From positions 27,556,001 through 27,620,000 of the forward strand of contig NW_024464918.1 of assembly GCF_017591425.1 (NCBI RefSeq): DNA of 64,000 nt, written 5' to 3'. The DNA comes from Ochotona curzoniae. Lineage: Eukaryota > Chordata > Mammalia > Lagomorpha > Ochotonidae. The stretch's first letter is position 1. Each line of letters begins with the position of its first letter. A model generated the notes under the pieces. The model ran no database searches. It saw only the letters and a list, made by a program, of their open reading frames with translations, and was not told the DNA's origin. Of this stretch, positions 56,231-64,000 are shown in pieces. The translations under genes were made by a program, and so were the position numbers.

Positions 56231-58061
56231 TATAAGCTGAGACTTGCCAGAGCACACGGATGCTTCAGACACCCAGAGTGAGAGACTGGGAAGGACGCAG
56301 TGGAACAGCGAGCATCAGTGGCTGAGCAGGCACCCCTGCCCGTTACCTTTCTAAGGGAAACACGCGGCTCTGCCTAGCAACCCTTGCCAACTAGCACACA
56401 CATGCTGCTCTAGCCTTCCCATTCCACCTCCCAAATCTAATCTAAAGAAAAACCTCTGAGTGTGATAGCATTTGCTAGTAGGAAGAGAGCTGCTCAAATA
56501 AAAAACAGTGGGCTTGAATATGAAAGAGTATATGGCCATTCAACGACTTACACTTTGCTGTAAGTTAGGAATCCATTCACATATACATAAACAAATAGGA
56601 TATGATATTAGGTTATGGATTCTTTTTGTTTATGTCTGCGTTCTGAAAGTTCAAGAGAACATATACCACTTGAGAACAGAACGTTTATGAGAATGAGTCA
56701 GGGCCAAGATCAGGGTCTCACATCCCAAACTTGCCGAGCAGCTGAGTTGGGCAGGGCTCTGGTGCAAGCGTTCCTAGGTTGTTTTCTCTCAGGGTTCTCT
56801 CTCTCCCCTTCTTCCTCCTTCTCCCCAGCAAAGCAGCAGCCAGCAAGACCCATCACTGCCCCCTGCTAGCGGCAACTGGAAGCAGAGCCTCAACTGCAGA
56901 CCAGATACCGAACAGAAGCATTTGCAGGAAGATGAGATTTGGGATGGGGGATGGGTGTGGGGTGAGAGCTAAGACTACAATGTGGTTGCTCAGAGCAATA
57001 CTTAATGACTACCTACTGAATTCATGCATGAAATGCATGGCATCAGCAAGCCACCCCAGTGGGCACCAGCTTGCATGTCAATGGACTCCTGCAGCTTTTG
57101 ACAAGTGAGGACTGGACCAGTGCACAGCACAGGCCACTGGTTTGAACAGGTAGGGGCCCCACTAGGCCCTGGAGGCCATTTGATGGTGCTGAGAGCTGAC
57201 TTGGGAGTCAGGCACTGACACATCAGACCCTGCCCCCTTGGGCTCAGCGTGCAGCACACACTCTGAGCATGCTGATAACAAGCGCCTCACTGCCAGGTTT
57301 CAGTTCAGATACCTTTGAGATGCCCCACACTTCTGCAGGTGGGGCTGGGATCATCCCCGACTTTGTCCCCATTAGCCTTTTCCCAACTCAACTGTACCAG
57401 CAAGGGATGAAATAGAGGGCCAATGGCTTCAGACTGCCAAGCTACATGGACCATCAGGGAAAGCATAGGGCTATCCAGCCACCAGGAAAAGTCATTGCCA
57501 GTTCTCAAGCTCCCCAGCCTAAGGAGCAGGGCGAAGCTGAGCAGCCGAGAGTCCTTAGAGGGCCACCCCCTCCATCTATTCATTGAACAACCATCTACAG
57601 AGCACTGATCACTGGCATGCTGGGTACATCATACGGCTCAATAAAGATCTCTCCCTTGAGGACCTAACCTCCTAAGCTACTCCCAGGATCACCCTTTCGG
57701 CCTTGGCCTGAGACACCCAGAACTGAGGTCCTCTTTCCACCAACTTTCAAGACCTGGCTCCCTCTGGGTCTGAAATCCCTGGGCCAGTGCCATGCTGTGT
57801 TCACTCTACTGTAATGTGAGGGGTTGGACCTGCCTTCCAGCTCCAAGTATGTGGTTGTTCTTGGTGGGAAACACCACCGAGACCAGCACTGCACTTCTAA
57901 GTCTCATCCTGACAACACTGAAAAGTTTGCTTCTCTGGAGACAAGGAGGGCTGCAGTGTGAGTGCCAACTGACCAAACCAGACAGACTGCTCTACCCTCC
58001 TGGGGAGGTGCGTTGTGTGGAACCCAGCACTGGCTAGCAGGAGTGGGCTCGTGGGACTCAC

Positions 58062-58115
58062 CTGGGCATCTTCCCGGGCCTGGTCCCGGTTTTCGCCTCC
58101 TTCCTCACGGTTCCC
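58062..58115 (-). CDS. ANXA6: ANXA6 coding exon 20 (inter-repeat linker)
   Basis: The exon is 54 nt, 18 codons (507-524), phase 0 at both ends, acceptor CTGCAG, donor CAG|GTGAGT. It encodes GNREEGGENRDQAREDAQ, a charged linker after repeat 6. Two residues differ from human (H to N and L to R). Confidence 0.97.
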
Positions 58116-58492
58116 CTGCAGCAGGACCAGCAAGAAATGTCAGTTTCCAGAATGAATCCCAACCCCTGCTTTCATGGGGGCAGCTGTCAGGGTTGTCACG
58201 TGAGGCCCTCAGCAAGGTGTGGAGCCCAGCACCTCAGTGAGCTCCCAACAGCTGTGGATTAAGGCCTGGGTTCTGGGTTATAGGAACTCGAAACACAGCA
58301 AGGGTAACAAGGGAGAGGGTCGCCCTGAGGCTATATCCTGTGAGCTGAGGGCTGTCATGGAGGACTGCCTGGAAAAGGTGGCACTAAGCCAGCCTTGTAA
58401 AGGGAACAGTAGGGGTTCCCAGGAGGTAAGTGGAGGACACTTGCTCTTCCATTAAGGGGCCCCGCCGTGTCTTCCCACGGGTCATTGCTTAC

Positions 58493-58572
58493 CGTGGCCA
58501 GGGAAATAAGGATCCTCCTGAAGTGGCCGGATGTGTCAGAGCTCAGAGCATCCTCCAGGGATTTGTGATAGT
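58493..58572 (-). CDS. ANXA6: ANXA6 coding exon 19 (repeat 6)
   Basis: The exon is 80 nt: two bases completing Asp480, then 26 codons (481-506), starting YHKSLEDALSSDTSGHFRR and ending LISLAT. The acceptor is TCTCAG and the donor ACG|GTAAGC. It includes the acidic residue that completes the repeat 6 calcium site. Confidence 0.98.
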
Positions 58573-59212
58573 CTGAGACAGAGACAGGGGTGTGGGCAGC
58601 GGCCAGTGGCCAGCTCAGAGACACTGGTTATAGAGGGGTCCAAGGTGCCAGACTTGACCTGAGCCAGAGCAGGACTGGCAGATGGAGGGGGAGACAAGAA
58701 TGTGTGGCTGGCCCCCAGGGGCATCCAGCCATCCTCCTGCAGATTCTGTGCAACAACTGGTACCGCATTTCCCAGCAACCTCTGGTATCCTCCTCATCCC
58801 CCTGTACTGTTATTTCTGTCTCCCATTTGCATGGCAACTATTACCAAAGACACAGCTCTGACACTGCCACACCCCTGCTCACAAGAGATCAAGTGTCCCA
58901 ACTCGTGACCAATAGTCAAGGTTCTTCTGAACGGCAACAGAGTCTATTGCTTAACAATGCAAAATTTCAAGACAGCAGCCAAGTTGAAGGCCATTCTGCC
59001 CTTGCGCCACACCCTGGGAATCAACCTCCCCTCTCCAGTTTGAAGAATGCACTCTTTCCACTTCTGACCAATCTCTCTGACCCTTAGGCCTTTGTCCTTC
59101 TGGGTCACTCTCTTTCCCAGACATGGGGTTGGGCCCACCCAAGGGACACAGAACAGCCTTGTGGAAGGAGAGGAGACAGGCAGAGCCGTGTAGGGAGCTA
59201 CCCCCGACTCAC
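58573..59212 (-). other. ANXA6: ANXA6 intron 18
   Basis: This 0.64-kb intron has no recognised young repeat. Confidence 0.8.
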
Positions 59213-59303
59213 CCTCTTTGTAGGCCTCGTTGATGGCGCGGATTTCGGCGTTGGTCCGAGTGGCCAGGATTTCGATGAGAGCCTTTTCATCTGTGCCGGC
59301 TCC
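59213..59303 (-). CDS. ANXA6: ANXA6 coding exon 18 (repeat 6)
   Basis: The exon is 91 nt, 30 codons (450-479) plus the first base of Asp480, acceptor TCCTAG, donor AGAGG|GTGAGT. It starts GAGTDEKALIEILATRTNAE, carrying the GAGTDE calcium loop of repeat 6. Only about 90 bp separates it from exon 17. Confidence 0.98.
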
Positions 59304-59393
59304 CTAGGATGAGGTCCAAATGAAGGCCATCTCGGCCACCATCCCACCCTCACCCCTACCAGATGCCGTTCCTGTGGTGCCCACACTTCATAC

Positions 59394-59507
59394 CTCCATG
59401 GCCTTCTTCAGCTGCTTGGCATCATAATGGGCTGGGGGCATCATAAGCCCCAGGATCAGCCTGGCAAGATCTCCAGAGATCTCCGACTTCAGATCAGCCA
59501 TCAAGTC
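59394..59507 (-). CDS. ANXA6: ANXA6 coding exon 17 (repeat 5/6)
   Basis: The exon is 114 nt, 38 codons (412-449), phase 0 at both ends, acceptor TTGCAG, donor GAG|GTATGA. It starts DLMADLKSEISGDLARLILG and ends KQLKKAME. The Glu in LKSE is the distant acidic ligand of the repeat 5 calcium site. Confidence 0.98.
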
Positions 59508-60089
59508 CTGCAAAAGCCAGGGGTCCTTGGTCAGGCCAACATCCGCGCCTGCCCACATGTGAGCTGGGATGGGGGAGACATGAGACAAGGAAATGGGTGG
59601 AGTAGGAGGGACCACAGGAGCCTGCGTGGGTCCTTGCTGACCCTGGGATGGGTACTTAGATGAGACCAAAGATGGCAGGGACAAAAGCAACCAGGAGGAA
59701 GATCCACTGTCCTTGGAGGCAGGGGCTAATAAGGGAGGAGGGCAATGCTGAAAGATCTCACTTCCACCTTGGGGTAGACCCATCAGCCTGAAGCAAATGC
59801 TACTCAAACCAACCACTATAGGCTTGGAATAGCCCTCTCTGTAGAGAAATCGCAAGACGCCCAAAGCACCAGCAGAAAACAGCTCTGGGCCCCTCTGAGC
59901 CGCACCACACACATTGTCGCTCATCACAAGGAGTGGGGCAATAGAGGCATGCCTGCAGTAGCCCCAACCAATGCCAGAGACATCTCGGGAAAGTGTGGCC
60001 TCATGGAGTCTCCCACTGCACTGTGGAGACCCTGGAGTTGAAGGTGAAAGGTTGAGCTGCACTGGCAAGGCCCAGGTGGAGCCCCTTAC
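59508..60089 (-). other. ANXA6: ANXA6 intron 16
   Basis: This 0.58-kb intron is open in one frame continuous with exon 17 over a long stretch by chance. No repeat is recognised. Confidence 0.75.
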
Positions 60090-60184
60090 CCGGCCAAAGT
60101 GAGACTTGAAGGTCTGGCGGATCTGCTGTCGCTGCGCATTGCTGCGATGGGTGATGATGTCAATGATGGTGTCTTCGTCGGTGC
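60090..60184 (-). CDS. ANXA6: ANXA6 coding exon 16 (repeat 5)
   Basis: The exon is 95 nt: two bases completing Gly380, then 31 codons (381-411), starting TDEDTIIDIITHRSNAQRQQ and ending SHFGR. The acceptor is ACCCAG and the donor CGG|GTAAGG. It forms most of repeat 5. Confidence 0.98.
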
Positions 60185-61418
60185 CTGGGTCACCAAAGAC
60201 ACAGGTCTCAGTGGAAGACTCCGGCTCAGCTCCTCCACCCCAGGGTTTCCCAGGGCCCCCTCAATGTTGGTCCCAGCCAGCGTGCAGCAGGGTAGGAGCC
60301 TGGCCGGGCAGCCATGTGTCCTGAACACCTGTAGCACCCTGCCTGTTGCCCACACCGCTGACTTGCCCTGGACTCCTCCTTACCCTTCCTTGTGTCACGT
60401 CACTAAGAGCACAGGACACCAAGGAGCTGGAGGTCACGGTCTCCCCAGCCCCCTGAGAGCTGGACCTCAGGGCCTGGTGACCCCAGTAGATAAGCCCAGG
60501 CAGGCAGTAGGAGTGTACTTCCTGCTCTCTGATCCCTGCCTTCTGGCAGGGTACCCTCTTTCTTTCTTTTTTTAATTGTATAAATTTCATTTTTGATAAT
60601 TTTTACATATCTGATTAGGGTGCTAAGGGTCAGGGCTAGAGGAAAGTGGGTGAGACTGTTGTTTTGACATTCTCTTTTTTTCCTGCCTGTATCTAGAGGA
60701 GGGGAGAGATAATGGGAGAAGCCACACCCAGCCTCCCAATCATCTGGTGGGGGGGACCCTGTTCCAAAACATTTTTCCATCTCCAGTCTGACAGCCCTAA
60801 ACATGCTCAGTAAGTTTCATTCCCAGGAGACAAATGGACATGCGGTCCAGTCCAACAAGGACTTATCCTAAAGCCCCTATGAGTTGCTGTTGGGTGAAGG
60901 ATGGGGAGAGAATGGAGAAAACAGCAAAAATCAAACCCAGATGTCCAGTCCTGGGCTGCACTTCCTGACAATCCCATCTGGGGGCAGAATCGACACCATT
61001 CACCCAGGGGCTCTTCCATAGGTGCCAAATGCAGGCCTGGAAGAGCTGACAGCAGGGGGCGCTTGCACTCCGGAATTGGGCTCTGGGGCAGGGGTCAGAA
61101 GGTTCCCAGGCCACCTCTGATTCCCTCAGGGCCACTTTGATTGAGTCAGCAGGACCAAAAGGCAGGTCTCCTGACCAAAAACTTTCTTTCACAACAGGAT
61201 ACTGCTCCCAAGGGGTAGGGGACACCTCGATACCCATGGAGGGACTCTGCCAAGTGTTTTGCAAATACCCTCCTTCCTAGGCTTGAGAGCATGGCAAATA
61301 AGGATGGAGATTAGGGTCCAGTCCTTCTCACCCCACAGACCCCCCCCCCGTTTGAGGCCTCGCCCTTTCTTCCCACCTACTCCCCTGCCACACCTGCTGT
61401 GCTCTCACGCCCCCTTAC
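60185..61418 (-). other. ANXA6: ANXA6 intron 15
   Basis: This 1.2-kb intron has a run of C residues near 61340 and no recognised young SINE. Confidence 0.8.
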
Positions 61419-61500
61419 CGAGCCCCTTCATGGCTTTCCGCAGTGCCTTGGCATCAGCGTCAGGGTTGAAGTCCCCAGCAGGACACACGGTTCCCTTCAG
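61419..61500 (-). CDS. ANXA6: ANXA6 coding exon 15 (start of second lobe)
   Basis: The exon is 82 nt, 27 codons (353-379) plus one base of Gly380, acceptor TCACAG, donor CTCG|GTAAGG. It starts LKGTVCPAGDFNPDADAKAL and ends RKAMKGL. The GLG-TDE loop of repeat 5 is split across the exon 15/16 junction. Confidence 0.98.
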
Positions 61501-62167
61501 CTGTGAGATGCAGAAGGTACATCAGCAGGTGTCTGGAGGTCCCAGGGGACCAGGCCAAGAGAGATGCATGCGGGGATGAGGGGGTGGCTTGTACCTCAGC
61601 CCCATACCAAGCAGGTCAGGCGGGGGGAGAGGCAGGGGCAGAGGGCGAAGGCACAGCAGACAGGCCCTGCTAAGAGCTGAGAGAGAAAGACAGAAACGAA
61701 CCTCAGGCCTGGGGGTGGGACAACTGCTGGTTACAGGAGATAGGGCCAGGCTCCTGCTGTGGCACTCAGCTCTGCCCGAGCTCGTCCAGGGTACCTTATG
61801 CCACTGGGGTTCCCCCATCCTTCAGAATCACCCTGAGCCCAGCCCCTGCTCTGAAAGAGCCCTCCCATGAAGAGGCAGCAGAAATGTCCTGAACCCCCAG
61901 GCTGAGTGCCCTAGACCCCAGTCATGTCTTCCACAGTGTTGCTCGCCCCAAGCTGCTTCTCTGCTCTGCTTTAAAGCATTTGCTTTGCAGTGCACTGGAA
62001 TCCTCCTTCAGAGCAGGGCTTTGGGTCTGCCGTTCCCTTTGATTCTGCCCAGTGCTCACAGGGGCACTCAGGAAACACTGGTTACAACAGTCACTGAATG
62101 CCACCGACTTCCCTACTGGTGCTGCACACCAGGAAGTCAGTATCATGTGTCATCAAGAGACAACAGC

Positions 62168-62510
62168 AGGGCCCGGCGCGGTGGCGCAAGTGGTTAAAGG
62201 TCCTCGCCTCGCACGCCCGGGATCCCATATGGGCGCCGGTTCTAATCCCGGCAGCCCCGCTTCCCTTCCAGCTCCCTGCCTGTGGCCTGGGAAAGCAGTC
62301 AGGACGGCCCAAAGCTTTGGGACCCTGCACCCGCGCGGGAGACCCGGAAGAGGCTCCTGGCTTCGGATCGGCATAGTATCGGCCCGTTGCGCTCACTTGG
62401 GGAGTGAATCATCGGACGGAAGATCTTCCTCTCTGTCTCTCCTCTCTGTATATCCGCCTTTCCAATGAAAAAATAATAAAAAATAAATCTTTAAAAAAAA
62501 AAAAAAAAAA
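62168..62510 (+). mobile_element. CSINE, full-length and young
   Basis: About 343 bp including an A-run of about 19. The head is GGGCCCGGCGCGGTGGCGCA, then CGGGATCCCATATGGGCGCC and a TATATCCGCCTTTCCAATGA tail. A-box-like TGGCGCAAGTGG (62182-62193) and B-box GGTTCTAATCC (62238-62248) are near consensus for RNA polymerase III. It retains many CpG sites, a sign of recent insertion. Confidence 0.96.
62182..62248 (+). promoter_or_regulatory. Internal pol III promoter (A and B boxes) of the SINE
   Basis: TGGCGCAAGTGG and GGTTCTAATCC, 44 bp apart, resemble tRNA-type split promoters. The element is tRNA-derived, not a tRNA gene: the rest does not fold as a cloverleaf by eye. Confidence 0.7.
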
Positions 62511-62859
62511 AAGAGACAACAGCCCCTGAAATGAGATGTGTTTGATGTGATCACATTCAACATGTGACTAAACCCAGGGCTTTCTGTGCAAAGTGACAAT
62601 CAGCACGTGGTGCGGAGATGCCACACCCAATCGGGTCAGTCCTTCTGATCTCATCAGGAAGGCTGCTGACATCATCAGGAAGGCTGATGACATTGAAATG
62701 GAGTTTGTTCCCTCACTTGGAGGTTCAGCGGCATCTACAGCCAAGGAGCTTCCCATACTACATTCAGTCTTCCTTCATTACTCAGTAAAACCATGTACAA
62801 ACATTGATATCATTTAGGGAACGCCATTCTAGAACATCAGGGCTCAAGAGTGCAAGTGC

Positions 62860-62960
62860 AGGTCCCCAAGATAGCCATATCTAACCCCTCATTTTAGAGA
62901 TAGAGATGTGGAGGCTCGGAGAGTGGAAGGGGGTGCCCACCAAGGGGCAGTGTGCCAAGT
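62860..62960 (+). repeat. MIR-like fragment
   Basis: CCCTCATTTTAGAGATAGAG followed by ATGTGGAGGCTCGGAGAGTG follows the MIR core. Confidence 0.6.
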
Positions 62961-63386
62961 GTTAGATTCCAGAATGCCAGGCTTCCTGGTGGGGAGCAGT
63001 TGCTGCAGCCTCCAACGTGCCTTGCCCCAGTTCCTCTCTGAAAGCTTCCGCTCTGGCCCCCCCATAGGACCTGGGATGGGACAGTCACCCCCCTTCCTCT
63101 CCCCAAACCAGCTAGATCTCTTTTCCAGCATGCCCTGTTAGTAGTGAGCGGCCCAGACACTTTCCAGCATGTTAGATGTTACTGCAGGAACCCAAGGCGC
63201 CCACCACAGTGCCCAAGACTGCTATTCGTCACTCCAAGGGGACAGAGGCAGCTTCAGACTGGAGAGTCATGGCCTCGGGTGGGCCGCCAGGGGTCAGCTG
63301 GGGGCCCACCCGAGGAGCAGGAAGGTGCGAGCAGAGCAGTGGAAGCTTGTGGCCAGGGGTCAAGCAGGAGGTGGGGAGGGTCTGAC

Positions 63387-63465
63387 CTCTACTCGGGCCA
63401 CTGCACTAAGCTCCCACATCTGATAGGCCACCTGCGCAGCCTCCGGGAAAAACTGGCCAGCAGCA
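63387..63465 (-). CDS. ANXA6: ANXA6 coding exon 14 (inter-lobe linker)
   Basis: The exon is 79 nt: one base completing Asp326, then 26 codons (327-352), starting AAGQFFPEAAQVAYQMWELS and ending AVARVE. The acceptor is TTCCAG and the donor GAG|GTCAGA. It encodes the connecting segment between the two annexin lobes. It is the most 5' ANXA6 exon in the window. Confidence 0.97.
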
Positions 63466-64000
63466 CTGGAACGGAGGGGGTTGGGGGACAGGAGGGAATG
63501 TCATTGTGGGAAGACCCCACCCTTATACACAGAGCACACATGAACATAAACACAAACACAATACAAATATACAGCACATGCATGACTCACACATACACAT
63601 AACACGTGCATACATCCACACATGTATGCATATACAACATGTGCATACACAGCCACCATCCCCCACAATCATGCACACACATATACATATAATACAAACA
63701 TATACATACAATACACACACCTACACCCACACATTGGCTTTGCTTTCCCGCAGCCTACGCTGCAGCCCCTCACCCAAGCTCTCCCTGCATCTCTGAGAAT
63801 GCCCACCCTCAGACCCTCGGGACCCTGTCTTTCCAGCAGCCCTCCTGCCTGCACAGCCCACGGGGGCCAGGATTTCTTCAATTTGCACCCTTCCCCTTCT
63901 TCCTTGGACCATGAGTGATTTCTGTCTAAGTCTTCTCTACAGCCACATCATCCTGGCAAAGCACCTGGACACATCATGGGGTGCTCAGGAGACGGCCTGA
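63466..64000 (-). other. ANXA6: ANXA6 intron 13, partial
   Basis: It contains a degenerate CA/CATA-rich tract at about 63530-63735. No match to the exon that precedes exon 14 in human is visible, so it lies beyond the window. Confidence 0.8.
63530..63735. repeat. Degenerate (CA)n/CATA-rich tract
   Basis: About 200 bp of imperfect ACACA, ACATA and CATGCA units on the plus strand, next to ANXA6 exon 14. Confidence 0.85.

Larger units (their letters stand above)
54567..58061 (-). other. ANXA6: ANXA6 intron 20
   Basis: This 3.5-kb intron contains two adjacent CSINE pieces (55849-55968 and 55971-56230) and an ancient repeat near 57560-57660 with CATTGAACAACCATCTACAG. It lies immediately upstream of the microexon. 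Confidence 0.85.
62155..62523. repeat. Target-site duplication pair AAGAGACAACAGC
   Basis: Perfect 13-bp copies at 62155-62167 and 62511-62523 bracket the SINE. This marks insertion by LINE-type target-primed reverse transcription. Confidence 0.95.
61501..63386 (-). other. ANXA6: ANXA6 intron 14
   Basis: This 1.9-kb intron holds the youngest CSINE of the window (62168-62510) and an MIR-like fragment near 62860-62960. Confidence 0.85.
48290..63465 (-). other. ANXA6: ANXA6 gene, 3' half (exons 14-26)
   Basis: Annexin A6 is a calcium-dependent phospholipid-binding protein with eight annexin repeats in two lobes. It acts at the plasma membrane, endosomes and the cortical cytoskeleton. Thirteen exons on the minus strand encode residues 326-673, that is the linker plus repeats 5-8. 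All exons have AG/GT borders and compatible phases. Summing exon lengths back from the stop gives residue numbers that agree with the 673-aa human protein, including VAAEIL at 525-530, so there is no insertion or deletion in this half. No stop or frameshift is present. The 5' half lies past position 64000. TNIP1 follows downstream on the same strand. Confidence 0.97.

Noticed and set aside
59388..60068. 226-codon open frame containing ANXA6 exon 17
   Set aside because: Only 59394-59507 is annexin sequence with proper splice sites. The upstream part is intron read through by chance.
62168..62510. tRNA gene suggested by A and B boxes
   Set aside because: The boxes belong to a tRNA-derived SINE with poly(A) tail and target duplications; no cloverleaf is apparent.

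Overview
This is mammalian nuclear DNA and almost certainly lagomorph. The coding sequence is cut into short exons with GT-AG borders. There is a CpG-island promoter and dense (GT)n, (GA)n, (CTA)n and (GAAA)n microsatellites. About 19 copies or fragments of one tRNA-like SINE of the lagomorph CSINE (C-repeat) type are present. The young copies carry a GGGATCCCATATGGGC core and a TCTGACTTTCCAATAAA-type tail, which fits pika (Ochotona) better than rabbit. Species is an inference from the repeats.

Two genes are present, both transcribed on the minus strand, in the order and orientation of human 5q33.1. Window positions 280 to about 31.5 kb hold the 5' two thirds of TNIP1 (ABIN-1, an A20-binding adaptor that restrains NF-kB). 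A non-coding first exon lies in the CpG island, the ATG exon lies at about 15.8 kb, and eleven coding exons give residues 1-419 in an unbroken frame. The remaining 3' exons, with the ubiquitin-binding (UBAN) region, lie beyond position 1. A candidate upstream alternative first exon lies at about 36.4 kb beside a palindromic kB site. Positions 48.3 to 63.5 kb hold the 3' half of ANXA6 (annexin A6): exons 14-26 by the human count, residues 326-673, the stop codon, a 3'UTR and a poly(A) signal. The 5' half lies beyond position 64000. Recalculated residue numbers match the human protein exactly (673 aa).

Between the genes, 36.6-48.3 kb is intergenic and holds only repeats. Introns hold old MIR- and L2-like fragments, CSINEs of several ages, two copies of a palindromic MITE-like element (one split by a SINE), a possible LTR remnant, and a 34-nt retrotransposed copy of the U2 snRNA 5' end with perfect 13-bp flanking duplications.

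The two genes work in separate pathways: TNIP1 in ubiquitin, A20 and NF-kB signalling and selective autophagy, ANXA6 in calcium-dependent membrane binding. I see no operon-like or novel gene system here. The most notable items are the U2 fragment, the ANXA6 18-nt microexon, the kB sites of the TNIP1 promoter region, and the nested repeats.
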